From Bryobacterales bacterium (GTDB lineage: Bacteria; Acidobacteriota; Terriglobia; Bryobacterales; Bryobacteraceae), in assembly GCA_020847975.1 (NCBI GenBank), contig JADLBD010000040.1:1-44395 (forward strand): DNA of 44,395 bases, read 5' to 3'. Under the pieces are notes generated by a model. That model was not told the DNA's origin and made no database searches. It saw only the letters and a list, made by a program, of their open reading frames with translations. This document shows positions 24,573 to 32,612 of the stretch, one piece after another. Every line of letters starts with the position of its first letter. Position 1 is the stretch's first letter. The translations under genes and the position numbers were made by a program.

Positions 24573-25488
24573 CATGGTGATTGTTTTTGCGGCGTTGCTG
24601 ATGGTGAGCCACGCAGCGGCGCAGGATGTGGCTGCTTTCTGGCGTTCCACGCTGGCTCGTCTGGCGGCGGAACCGGTGGATGCCGTCGAGAAGGACCTGC
24701 ACGAGAGCCTTCCTTACAAGACCTACAGCGTGGAGTACCGCTCGCTGGGGGGCGTTCGCGTGCGGGCGCGGCTCGCCCTCCCCATTCGCGGAGGCGAACC
24801 CGCGCAGCCGTTACCGGCCATCGTCACGGTGCCGGGCTATGGCGGCACGCAGCAGGGCATCATGCTCGCCGAGTGCCAGCGGGGATACGCCATTCTTCAG
24901 GTCTATCCGCGCTCACAAGGGCCATCCGCCGAGCTTTGGAAGATTGACGGCGGGGAAAAGCTGACGTGGCGCCTGTCGAAACCGGACGGTGCGTACTATC
25001 AACTGGCGTACGCCGATGTGATCCGCGGCGTGGATTACCTCGCCGCACGCGCCGGGATTGATCCAAACCGCGTCGGCATTGCCGGCGCCAGCCAGGGGGG
25101 TGGCATTGCTCTTGCCGTGGCTTCGCTCGATCCGCGTTTGAAGGTGGTGGTGGCCCACGTGCCGTTTCTGTGCGACATGCGCCAGGCGGCACGCATCGAA
25201 GGTTCGCTTGTGAAGACGCTGCTCGACAAGGCGGGCATGAATGACGAAGCGCACCTCGAAACGCTCGCTTACTTCGATCCCCTTTCGCTGGCGCCCTCGC
25301 TGCGTGCGCCCGCCCTGGTGAGTTCCGGCGGCCGCGATACCGTCTGTCCCGCGGCCACCATCCGCGCGGTCTTCGACCGCATCCCCTCCACGAAATCGTT
25401 GCTGCATGAGCCGGATCTTCCCCACACTTCGTCGGCGCTGTTCTACCGGCTGACGTGGAACTGGCTCGATCAATATCTCCGGCCCTAA
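24553..25488 (+). CDS. Exported alpha/beta hydrolase, CE7 acetyl-xylan esterase-like
   Basis: The ATG at 24553 has GGAGAAG upstream and gives a leader RSMVIVFAALLMVSHAAAQ; ATG 24574 is an alternative. The 311-residue protein is an alpha/beta hydrolase of acetyl-xylan esterase/cephalosporin-C deacetylase type: oxyanion-region VPGYGGTQQG, nucleophile Ser180 in GIAGASQGGGIALA, the acid Asp in SSGGRDTVCP, and His in DLPHTSS. The SQGG pattern is characteristic of CE7. It should remove acetyl groups from short xylo-oligosaccharides or related sugars. It overlaps the lyase gene by 20 bp and is followed after 1 bp by the dehydratase. Confidence 0.85.
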   Translation: MRIGSRSMVIVFAALLMVSHAAAQDVAAFWRSTLARLAAEPVDAVEKDLHESLPYKTYSVEYRSLGGVRVRARLALPIRGGEPAQPLPAIVTVPGYGGTQQGIMLAECQRGYAILQVYPRSQGPSAELWKIDGGEKLTWRLSKPDGAYYQLAYADVIRGVDYLAARAGIDPNRVGIAGASQGGGIALAVASLDPRLKVVVAHVPFLCDMRQAARIEGSLVKTLLDKAGMNDEAHLETLAYFDPLSLAPSLRAPALVSSGGRDTVCPAATIRAVFDRIPSTKSLLHEPDLPHTSSALFYRLTWNWLDQYLRP

Positions 25489-25489
25489 C

Positions 25490-26707
25490 ATGAAAATCAC
25501 CAACGTCCAGACCACACTGCTCACCGGTCCGTCCACAAATGACCGCTTTCTGCGTGAAGCGCGCCGCTTGCGATCGGCGGCCTTCATCGAGATCCACACG
25601 GACGCCGGCATCACCGGCGTGGGTGAAACCTATGCAGGCTACTTTTGCCCCGAAGTGGTTCCCTCGATCGTCGATTTCTTCGCGCCGGTTCTGATTGGGG
25701 CCGAGGCCGGCGCATCCGTCGACGAGTTGTGGCGGCGCATGTATCACTGCGGCAACTTCTGGTGCCGCGTGGGCCTCGGCGTGTCGGTGCTCAACGGCAT
25801 CGAAGCTGCCCTCTGGGACCTGCAAGGCAAAATGCGCGGCGTTCCCGTCTACGAATTGCTGGGCGGCCGCAAGCATGATCGCCTGCCCGCCTACGCAACG
25901 GGTGGTCCTTCGAATTACCCCCTGGAGCGGCTCGCGGAAAAGGCGGACTACTATCTGTCGCTGGGCTTTCGTGGTTTCAAGGTAGCCACCGGTTCGTATT
26001 CGCCATCGGATGGCTGGTACACGCCTGCAACCTCCGCTGAAGCGGCCGAGTTCGAAGGCGCCAAGGTGGACTTCCTGCGCCGGCATTGCGGCCCGGAGAT
26101 TCGCCTCATGCTGGATGGCCACATGGGGAACAACCCCGGCGCCACGTGGACACTGGACGTAGCCGCGGCCGCCTGCCGGGCGCTGGAACCCTTTGATCTG
26201 TTTTTCTTCGAGGAGCCGCTCCACTATACGGATCCCTGGGGCTATGCCGAATTGTGCCGCCTCACTTCGGTGCCCATCGCCGGTGGAGAGTGCCTGACAG
26301 CGGCGTACGAATGGCGCGTCTTTGCGGAGCAGGATTGTTTCGATATCGGCCAGCCGGATGCTTCCTTCACGGGAGGGCTCGGCGAGTTTCTTCGGGTTGC
26401 GGCCATGCTGGATGCGCGCGGCCGGGGCATCGCGACTCACTCGTGGGGGGCTGCCGGTTCGCTGATGCAGAATGTCCATTGCGGATTCGCCGCGCCCAAC
26501 ACTCGCATCCTCGAGGTGGCTCCGGATTTCGCCGGGCTCCATGCCGATCTGCTGGACGGCTCGTTTGTGATGCGCGACGGGTACGTTCTGCCGCCCGATC
26601 GCCCCGGCTTGGGAATCGTCCTTACGGATGAGATCAAGGCCCGCTATCCGTTTCAGCCGGGGTCGGGTGAATTCAACAGCGTTCCCGGAAAAATTCTGCG
26701 CGATTGA
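25490..26707 (+). CDS. Mandelate racemase/muconate lactonizing enzyme-family protein (sugar-acid dehydratase-like)
   Basis: This 405-residue enolase-superfamily enzyme has the expected capping domain (TDAGITGVGETYAGY, NGIEAALWDLQGK, PVYELLGGR) and barrel. Metal ligands are Asp209 in MLDGHMGNN, Glu241/242 in FFFEEPL, and Glu267 in AGGECLT. The possible bases are Lys164 in GFKVATG and His317 in IATHSWG. One Lys instead of the KxK pair fits the mannonate/galactarate/rhamnonate dehydratase types, where His acts as acid, better than MLE itself. The predicted reaction is dehydration of an aldonic or uronic acid to a 2-keto-3-deoxy acid, which the neighbouring lyase could cleave. The precise substrate is unknown. 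Confidence 0.9.
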   Translation: MKITNVQTTLLTGPSTNDRFLREARRLRSAAFIEIHTDAGITGVGETYAGYFCPEVVPSIVDFFAPVLIGAEAGASVDELWRRMYHCGNFWCRVGLGVSVLNGIEAALWDLQGKMRGVPVYELLGGRKHDRLPAYATGGPSNYPLERLAEKADYYLSLGFRGFKVATGSYSPSDGWYTPATSAEAAEFEGAKVDFLRRHCGPEIRLMLDGHMGNNPGATWTLDVAAAACRALEPFDLFFFEEPLHYTDPWGYAELCRLTSVPIAGGECLTAAYEWRVFAEQDCFDIGQPDASFTGGLGEFLRVAAMLDARGRGIATHSWGAAGSLMQNVHCGFAAPNTRILEVAPDFAGLHADLLDGSFVMRDGYVLPPDRPGLGIVLTDEIKARYPFQPGSGEFNSVPGKILRD

Positions 26708-26715
26708 ACTTTGCT

Positions 26716-27729
26716 ATGCACCGTATCTTTGTCGATGTTCCCGTTCATGCTCCCGGCCTCGCGGCCGTCTCTGCCTTGCATGGTGTCGTGGTGGATGCCT
26801 ACGAGTCACCGGAGGAGCGCACCCGCGAGTTGCCTCCCGAACGTATACAGGATGCCGATATCCTTTTCTGCACGTATCCGCCGTCGAATTTCAGCGCTAT
26901 GAAGAGCGTGCGCTGGATCCAGCTTGCTTCCGCCGGCTACTCGCAACTGTTCGGTCTCGATCTGGCCGCGCGGGGCATTCTGGCATCGAATGCCCGCGGC
27001 TGTTTCGATGTTCCCATCGCCGAGTGGAATCTGGCCATGATGGTGAACCTGGCGCGCAACCTGCGCCAGATGATCCGCAACCAGGAAGGCGCGGTGTGGG
27101 ACCGTTCGGCCGCCTTCCAAACGGAGATTCGCGGCATGACGGCGGGCATTTGGGGGTACGGCGGCATTGGCCGCGAAACGGCGCGCCTCGCCCGCGCCTT
27201 CGGCATGCGGGTTCATGTGCTGACCCGGAGCGGCGTCGCACCACGGCATGATGTGTATGCCGTGCCCGGCGCCGGCGACCCGGACGGCATCTGGCCGCAT
27301 CACGTGTTCCGCGCAGGCGAAGAGGCGGACTTTCTGCGGGAACTCGATTTCCTCATCGTAGCGACGCCGCTGACGCGGGCAACGGAAGGACTCATCGGCG
27401 AGCGGGAACTGCGCGCCCTGCCGCGTACAGCATACGTTCTCAACCCCGCTCGTGGTCCCATCATCCAGCAGGCGGCGCTGTTGCGGGCGTTGGTCGAAGG
27501 TTGGATCGCAGGGGCTGCGCTCGATACGCACTATGTATATCCCCTGCCGCCGGATCATCCGCTCTGGCGCTACCCCAACGTGATCCTGACGCCACACATC
27601 TCGGGCTCCTCGCTGAGCCAGCACTTCGCCGGGAGGTTGTGGGATATCTTTGCGGGGAATGTGAGGCGGTTCATCGGTGGAGAGCGGCTGATGAATTTGT
27701 TGACGCCGGAGCAGTTGGCGGGTAGTTGA
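26716..27729 (+). CDS. D-2-hydroxyacid dehydrogenase family protein, atypical active site
   Basis: ATG 26716 gives 337 aa; TTG 26704, which overlaps the previous stop as TTGA, is an alternative. The NAD-binding motif is GIWGYGGIGRETARLA, and the family blocks VATPLTRATEGLIGE, VLNPARGPIIQQAALL, HPLWRYPNVILTPHISG are intact. Arg246 and His294 match the catalytic Arg and His. The third position, normally Glu in a DVFxxEP context, reads DTHYVYP, so Tyr275 replaces the Glu. Formate dehydrogenase also departs here (Gln), so activity on an unusual acid is possible. It is the last gene of the operon. Its stop overlaps the -35 of the toxin-antitoxin promoter. Confidence 0.88.
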   Translation: MHRIFVDVPVHAPGLAAVSALHGVVVDAYESPEERTRELPPERIQDADILFCTYPPSNFSAMKSVRWIQLASAGYSQLFGLDLAARGILASNARGCFDVPIAEWNLAMMVNLARNLRQMIRNQEGAVWDRSAAFQTEIRGMTAGIWGYGGIGRETARLARAFGMRVHVLTRSGVAPRHDVYAVPGAGDPDGIWPHHVFRAGEEADFLRELDFLIVATPLTRATEGLIGERELRALPRTAYVLNPARGPIIQQAALLRALVEGWIAGAALDTHYVYPLPPDHPLWRYPNVILTPHISGSSLSQHFAGRLWDIFAGNVRRFIGGERLMNLLTPEQLAGS

Positions 27730-27765
27730 CGGAAGGGTGGTTCCGGAAGTACGCTAGCAGCGTAC
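27726..27765 (+). promoter_or_regulatory. Promoter with operator-like palindrome for the toxin-antitoxin locus
   Basis: TTGACG (27726-27731) is followed after 18 bp by TACGCT (27750-27755). The latter lies in an inverted repeat GTACGCT-AGC-AGCGTAC (27749-27765). A palindrome across the -10 suits autorepression by the antitoxin. Confidence 0.5.
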
Positions 27766-27793
27766 AGGAAGAATTGAGTCGTTGCGCGCCCCA

Positions 27794-27988
27794 ATGACAG
27801 TCGTGGAAACACCTTCCTTCTTACGGGATGCGGCGTCGAGACTGACCGTGCAGGAGCGGATAGGCCTTGTATCGTTTCTGGCATTCTCGAAGAACGAAAA
27901 GGCGAATCTGAGTAAGGCGGAGCGCAACGACCTCAGACAGTTGGCGCCGCGCCTCATTGCGGGATATCACAAAAAGGTGACGAAGTGA
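27794..27988 (+). pseudogene. Internally deleted RelE/HigB-type toxin
   Basis: The 64-residue frame joins the family's N-terminus (TVVETPSFLRDAASRLTVQER, then LVSFLA) directly to its C-terminal segment (FSKNEKANLSKAERNDLRQLA). Normal members of this HigB/RelE group are about 105-110 residues. The missing middle, roughly 45 residues, carries the GGxRKxRW and GGxRVIYY strands with the RNase residues. The frame is kept, so a short stable peptide could still be made, but mRNA cleavage is not expected. ATG 27794 is chosen; TTG 27782 is an alternative. Its stop overlaps the antitoxin GTG (GTGA at 27985). Confidence 0.75.
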
Positions 27989-28311
27989 AAAAGGTGCAAA
28001 CCACACATAAGAAGTCGCGACGAGCCAACCGGATCGTGGCGAGTTTTCGCGAGGCCGTGGATTGGGTGGAGGGCAAAGACGTCGCGGTCCGAATCACCAC
28101 AGTTGACGTTCCAATAGTGGACGTTCGCGAATTGCGGCGGCGAATGGGGCTGAGCCAGACTGCCTTTGCGGCGAAGTTCGGATTCCAGTCAGCCACGGTA
28201 AGAAACTGGGAGCAGGGAAGAACCCGCCCTGAAGGGCCTGCGCGTGTGTTGCTGGCCGTTATTGCCCGCCACCCTGAAGCCGTTGAGGACGCCCTGCATC
28301 AAGCGAGTTAA
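27985..28311 (+). CDS. XRE-family antitoxin (HigA/NadS-like)
   Basis: This 108-residue protein starts at a GTG overlapping the truncated toxin's stop. It has a basic N-terminus, then VRELRRRMGLSQTAFAAKFGFQSATVRNWEQGRTRPEG, a full helix-turn-helix of the Cro/CI XRE type, and a C-terminal helix (ARVLLAVIARHPEAVEDAL). This matches antitoxins that follow HigB/RelE toxins. It should bind the toxin and repress the operon, probably at the palindrome 27749-27765. Unlike the toxin, it appears intact, so it may persist as a free regulator. Confidence 0.9.
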   Translation: MKKVQTTHKKSRRANRIVASFREAVDWVEGKDVAVRITTVDVPIVDVRELRRRMGLSQTAFAAKFGFQSATVRNWEQGRTRPEGPARVLLAVIARHPEAVEDALHQAS

Positions 28312-28335
28312 GTCAGATCTGATGGGTTCGCCTGT

Positions 28336-30099
28336 TCAAGGCCTCCAGATCGTCTGCCCCAGAAAATACCGCCCGAACAAATTGAAGTAGTACACCGTCA
28401 GAATTCGCCCGTCAGCAAGCTGCATCGATTCCGGATATCCAATATCCATATTGAGGAAATCCTTGCGGATGCGCACTTCGTTGTCGATCTTCCAGGTTTC
28501 GCCGTTGTCCTCGCTAAAAGACGCGCGGATGCCGCCGGGGTCGGAATGCACTCCCGATCGCAGGCCGTAGGTGCACAGCAGGCGCCCGTCCGCCAACTGT
28601 ATAAGGTCCGCCGGGTGGCCGATCATGGGCGATTGGCGCACGGGTTGCCACGTCTTGCCGCCGTCGTCGGACCATGTGGTCCAGATCGCCTGGGCGGGAC
28701 CCTGATTGCGGATGGCGGCCACGATGCGCCCGCTCCTGGTTCGAACGATCCCGGGCTCCTGGAAGTGTCCCAGTTTGCCGCCCGGGTCTTCCGCCATCGT
28801 GGAAAGGTAGCTCCAACTCTTTCCCTGGTCCGTTGATCGCAAGATCACCGCGGCCTCATTGTGGATGTCGCCGCGGAAGTTGTATCCCATCACGGGCATC
28901 AGCACGGAGCCGTCCGGCATCTCGATGGGCGCGTCGGCGGGGCCTTCCATGTCGGTAAAGGGCATTCCCTTGGCGCTGATGAAACTCGGCTTGGACCACG
29001 TATGGCCGTTGTCGCGAGAAGTGATGATGTAGGTGCCCAGGTGTTGCTTGCCCTCTCCGAACCGAACCTTTTTCGCCCACTCCCATTCGTAATCGCCGTT
29101 CTTGCGGTACAGATCGTTGTAATAGACAGCCACCAGGATCGTGCCGTCCCGCAGTTGGATGCCGCAGCCCTCGCGCTCGTCAAGATTGGGAATTCCGCCG
29201 ATCACCTGCTTATCTCCCCACGTCTTTCCCTGGTCGCGGGACCGCAGCATGATGACGTCGCCATCGCGGGCGATGTGTTCGGTGGCCTCGCGCGCGGTTA
29301 CCAGCAGATCGCCGTTCTTCAGCCGGATCAGATCGGCGGGATGAAGATGTCGCCATCCATCCGTGTAGATGACGCTGTGCTGCATCTCCCGTGATTCCAG
29401 AAGCGAGTTGTATTGGTTGGCGGCGAGTACTTCCGTGAGTTCGCCCAGGCGCGTCACGTCACGCTGCAACTGGCGGACCTGCTCCGCCAGGGATTGGGGG
29501 CTCTCCACCAGCGTGTCGGTCCGTTCTTTCACCATGAACCAGCCATTCGGCCAGGCGGGAAAGGGCAACAACTCGACTTCGAGAGTTGCCGGCTGCCCCG
29601 CTGTCACGGCGGAAGCTGGCACGCGCAACCGGTAGATGCCGCTGTCGCCGTTGAGGTTGAACTGGCGCTGCGACGCGGACCACGGCCATTCCGAGCGCCG
29701 CGCCTCGTAGCGAAGTTCGAAATCGCCGATGCGCCAAACGCGGTCGCGAGTCTGGCCGGTCTCGAATTCCACGGCTGCAACTCCATTCACATAGAGGCGC
29801 GCTTTCGGTGCGTGAGAGAGTTCCGCCGGCGGCACGGAACTCGCCCCGATGAAGGAGAACACCGTTTCCCGTTTCGCCGGAGCAGGCGCGGTCTTCCACT
29901 TGAGCCGGCCGCTCGGTCCGGTGGTCCACCAGGGCTTCGTCATGTGCCCGGGCGCCGGACCACGGAAGTCGAGCGGCGCAACGCCGGGGCGGCTGTTGCC
30001 GCCGGGCGCCTCCAAAATCGAGGCAAAGCCTTCCACCTGTTGCGGCGGTTGCGCCTGCAACGGCAGGGCTACAAGGATGAGGAAGATGGTTCTTAGCAT
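28336..30099 (-). CDS. Secreted Asp-box (sialidase-fold) protein with N-terminal domain
   Basis: This 587-residue protein has a signal peptide (LRTIFLILVALPLQAQ). Residues 20-210 form a separate beta-rich domain (ARLYVNGVAAVEFETGQTR, GIYRLRVPASAV), possibly carbohydrate-binding. A short coiled-coil-like stretch follows (SLAEQVRQLQRDVTRLGELT). The rest is a six-bladed BNR propeller with Asp boxes SRDQGKTW, SRDNGHTW, STDQGKSW, SDDGGKTW and SEDNGETW. Family relatives are exo-alpha-sialidases, but many environmental members have other or no activity, so I do not claim sialic-acid hydrolysis. It lies 3 bp after the next Asp-box gene and is the last of the cluster. Confidence 0.85.
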   Translation of the reverse strand: MLRTIFLILVALPLQAQPPQQVEGFASILEAPGGNSRPGVAPLDFRGPAPGHMTKPWWTTGPSGRLKWKTAPAPAKRETVFSFIGASSVPPAELSHAPKARLYVNGVAAVEFETGQTRDRVWRIGDFELRYEARRSEWPWSASQRQFNLNGDSGIYRLRVPASAVTAGQPATLEVELLPFPAWPNGWFMVKERTDTLVESPQSLAEQVRQLQRDVTRLGELTEVLAANQYNSLLESREMQHSVIYTDGWRHLHPADLIRLKNGDLLVTAREATEHIARDGDVIMLRSRDQGKTWGDKQVIGGIPNLDEREGCGIQLRDGTILVAVYYNDLYRKNGDYEWEWAKKVRFGEGKQHLGTYIITSRDNGHTWSKPSFISAKGMPFTDMEGPADAPIEMPDGSVLMPVMGYNFRGDIHNEAAVILRSTDQGKSWSYLSTMAEDPGGKLGHFQEPGIVRTRSGRIVAAIRNQGPAQAIWTTWSDDGGKTWQPVRQSPMIGHPADLIQLADGRLLCTYGLRSGVHSDPGGIRASFSEDNGETWKIDNEVRIRKDFLNMDIGYPESMQLADGRILTVYYFNLFGRYFLGQTIWRP

Positions 30100-30102
30100 G
30101 TG

Positions 30103-31296
30103 TTACCCGCGGCGAAGAAGGACGGAGCGTCCCATGGTGTTGAACTTGGCTCCGCGGTAGTTATCGGCGGGTGCGTTCGAAGTGGAGTACACCACGAACA
30201 ACTCGCCCGGCGCTACTTCGCGAACTCCCGTGTACGCCATGGTGACGGTATGAGAAAGAGGAGTCACCGCACCCCACGATTGTCCGTGGTCCGTGCTGAA
30301 TGCCAGGTAGTTGCCGTGTTCCCGGTAATCGGGCTTGTGTCCGAACGACATTGCGAGAGTGCCGTCCTGCATCTCGATCAGGTCCGGGTCCACGCCCACA
30401 ATCGGGCGCGATCGTCCGAAACGGCTGTACGTCCAGCGCAGGGGGTAGGCGCGCGTCCACGTCCGGCCTTCGTCGTCGGATTCACATTGATAAACAGGAT
30501 TTTCGCGCCCCGTGCGCATCTGGCAGATCAGCCGGCCGGCGCGCGGTCCGTGCTTCAACTGCGCCAACACCGGCTCTCCGAATCCCTCCTGCTCCACCGG
30601 ATCGGAGGCAATGGTGGACACGTAGTCCCAGTGACTGCCGCCGTCGCCGGAGCGCAGCAGAAACGAGCGCATCTTCATCATCTTCGGCGCATACTCCGTG
30701 GCCATCTTGTCCGTTTCGAAGTGGCCGTAGGCCGTTGCCAGCAGATCGCCGTTCTGCAACTCGAGAATGGATCGCCGCACGTACATGCGGGAGATCGGCT
30801 CGCCGCGGTCGTCGTAGCTGTTGACCTCGGCTTCAGGCAGCACGAAGCTGTACTTCCGCGGGCCTTCGAGCGTGCGAAAGCCATCCTTCGAAATCCAGTA
30901 GCTGGCCTCGAAACGCTTGTTACCCATGTGTTCCGCGTGGACGTCGAACAGCAGGATGCGTCCATCGCGCAACTGGACCGATGAGCCCTCCGTGATAGGG
31001 CCCTGCCCGTGTTCCTGGCTCAGTTTCCATTCCTGCCACGTCTTGCGCCCATCGAACGATCGGGCGGTGTAATGAATGGGATACTTCCCGCCCGGAGGCC
31101 AGCCTATGTGGCCGAAGAGCACAGTGGCGCCTTCGCGGGACTGGAACAGGTAGGGCCAGGGCACTCCCGCGGCGACCAGTTGTTCGGACCCCGGTTCGAC
31201 TCGAAGAGAGGGCTTCGCCGCATCCGCGGCGATCAGCGGCGCGCCCGCCAGCGTGGCTGCGAAGGCGCGGCGGGTCCATTCCGTCCGTTTGTGCAT
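30103..31296 (-). CDS. Tat-exported Asp-box (sialidase-fold) protein
   Basis: The 397-residue protein starts with EWTRRAFAATLAGAPLIAADA, a twin-arginine leader. The propeller shows degenerate and normal Asp boxes: SFDGRKTWQEW, SKDGFRTL, SGDGGSHW, SDDEGRTW and STDHGQSW. Conserved glycan-pocket style segments include VQLRDGRILLFD and ELQNGDLLATAYG. GAGGGG precedes the start. It belongs to the same minus-strand cluster as the two other Asp-box genes, and the shared repeats plus tandem order suggest ancient duplication. The target is unknown; secreted binding or hydrolysis of glycans is the plausible role. Confidence 0.85.
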   Translation of the reverse strand: MHKRTEWTRRAFAATLAGAPLIAADAAKPSLRVEPGSEQLVAAGVPWPYLFQSREGATVLFGHIGWPPGGKYPIHYTARSFDGRKTWQEWKLSQEHGQGPITEGSSVQLRDGRILLFDVHAEHMGNKRFEASYWISKDGFRTLEGPRKYSFVLPEAEVNSYDDRGEPISRMYVRRSILELQNGDLLATAYGHFETDKMATEYAPKMMKMRSFLLRSGDGGSHWDYVSTIASDPVEQEGFGEPVLAQLKHGPRAGRLICQMRTGRENPVYQCESDDEGRTWTRAYPLRWTYSRFGRSRPIVGVDPDLIEMQDGTLAMSFGHKPDYREHGNYLAFSTDHGQSWGAVTPLSHTVTMAYTGVREVAPGELFVVYSTSNAPADNYRGAKFNTMGRSVLLRRG

Positions 31297-31307
31297 AGCC
31301 CCTCAGT

Positions 31308-31551
31308 TTACTCGAGCTTCTTGCTCGGATACCAGGCTACTTGGACATTGGGATTCGAGAGAGCGGTGGATCGCCTTGGCGGTATAGGGAAGCCCGTCGG
31401 GTTGCCAGAGTTCCGGGTTGTAGAAATACACACAGCTATCGCCTGTGAAGAGATTGCGATGCCTGTCGAGCAGACGAACGCGGTGCGATGCGTGGGCAAA
31501 GGCCGCGGTTCCGGCGCTCCTGAGAAGGTCGCGGCGGCTCACGGCTTCCAT
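31308..31551 (-). pseudogene. Truncated, frameshifted Tat-exported protein
   Basis: The remnant opens with a twin-arginine leader (SRRDLLRSAGTAAFAHA). It then runs as HRNLFTGDSCVYFYNPELWQ and PDGLPYTAKAIHRSL, after which the coding sense moves to the next frame: SNPNVQVAWYPSKKLE then TAA at 31308-31310. Each frame alone looks wrong over half its length, but together they make one continuous sequence. This suggests a one-base indel at about 31350-31365 and a gene shortened to little more than its export signal. I do not recognise the parent family. Its start overlaps the neighbouring Asp-box gene by 13 bp. Confidence 0.55.
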
Positions 31552-32609
31552 AGGACGGCGCGGGCTGACGCGCTTGCCGGCGTGCTCTTCGGATCATCCA
31601 CCTGGTAGTAGAGAGTGACCACCTGGCCTTTGGCGACTTCCACCGAACTGGGATAACCGCAATCGCCTACCGGCGCGTCGTCGGCGAGCACGATGCTTTT
31701 CGAGTTATCCCATTTGCGGCCGTCCGGGCTGATCATCGCATGAACGCCTCGCGGCGCGTTGCGTTCGCCGAATACCATCAGCACGCGTCCGTCACGGAGT
31801 TGGATGAGGTCCGCCGGATGCTCGCTGTCCTTTGTTACCTGCACGGGAATCGACCACGTCCGCCCCTGATCCGCCGATTCGGTGATAGCAAGGTGTCCGC
31901 CTTTTTCGGAACGCAGGGCAGCGAGCAGGCGTCCGTCGCGGAGCCGTACGATCCCGGTTTCGTTGTAATGCTCACCCAGCAACACCGGCTCTCCCCACGT
32001 CCTGCCTCCGTCCTTCGACCGGAACAGGTAGCTCTGATTTCCGCGCGCATCGAAAAATTCGAAATAGACAGCCATCAGCACTGTGCCATCCGGAAGCTGG
32101 ATGATTTTCCCATAGGGGGAAACGAGGCCCTTGCCGGTGTAGAAGTTGTGGATGTTGGCGTCGCGCACGGGCTTGGTCCACGTGCGCCCGTTGTCCTTCG
32201 AGAAAACCAGGTAGACTCCGTCGAAGATCCTGTCATTCCTTCCGCTCTTGAAGCGGTTCCCGGTTTCGTCGTAGCCCGAGGCGATCGCATACGCAAGGAC
32301 GATTGTGCCATCCCGCAACTGCCCCATGGCCGGATTACGGTCGTCGAACTCCTCGTCCACGGCCGTCCAGGGAGCGGACCACGTCTTGCCGCGGTCGTTC
32401 GAGCGGATGAGGTCGAGTCTGCCTTTCACTCCGATGTGCGCGGCGCCTCCGCGCACGACTGCCAGAACGTCGCCATTCTTCAGCCCGATCGCCACGGGGA
32501 AATATCCGAGACCGCGAGTGAGAATCTGATGCTGGAAGTCCGCGGCGCAGGCGGCGCCGGAAGCGAAAGAAGCGAGAAGTAAGAGATGGGAAAGAAAGCG
32601 CGAATTCAC
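31539..32609 (-). CDS. Secreted Asp-box (sialidase-fold) protein
   Basis: I chose the GTG at 32609 (356 aa) because it gives a clean signal peptide (RFLSHLLLLASFASGAACA) and follows a TATACT box by 6 nt; a TTG at 32636 is an alternative. The mature chain is a compact sialidase-type propeller with Asp boxes SNDRGKTW, SKDNGRTW, SKDGGRTW, SADQGRTW and a shortened SPDGRKW. Blade strands such as IQLPDGTVLMAVY and VRLRDGRLLAALR repeat. It heads the minus-strand Asp-box cluster and diverges from the Oar-like receptor, with which it may share regulation. Confidence 0.83.
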   Translation of the reverse strand: MNSRFLSHLLLLASFASGAACAADFQHQILTRGLGYFPVAIGLKNGDVLAVVRGGAAHIGVKGRLDLIRSNDRGKTWSAPWTAVDEEFDDRNPAMGQLRDGTIVLAYAIASGYDETGNRFKSGRNDRIFDGVYLVFSKDNGRTWTKPVRDANIHNFYTGKGLVSPYGKIIQLPDGTVLMAVYFEFFDARGNQSYLFRSKDGGRTWGEPVLLGEHYNETGIVRLRDGRLLAALRSEKGGHLAITESADQGRTWSIPVQVTKDSEHPADLIQLRDGRVLMVFGERNAPRGVHAMISPDGRKWDNSKSIVLADDAPVGDCGYPSSVEVAKGQVVTLYYQVDDPKSTPASASARAVLWKP

Positions 32610-32612
32610 CGT

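Noticed and set aside
28313..28322. 10-bp palindrome TCAGATCTGA after the antitoxin
   Set aside because: It is too short to distinguish from chance and has no terminator-like T run.
28336..32609. Calling the Asp-box proteins true sialidases
   Set aside because: The Asp-box propeller is clear, but the catalytic Arg triad and nucleophile Tyr could not be verified by eye.
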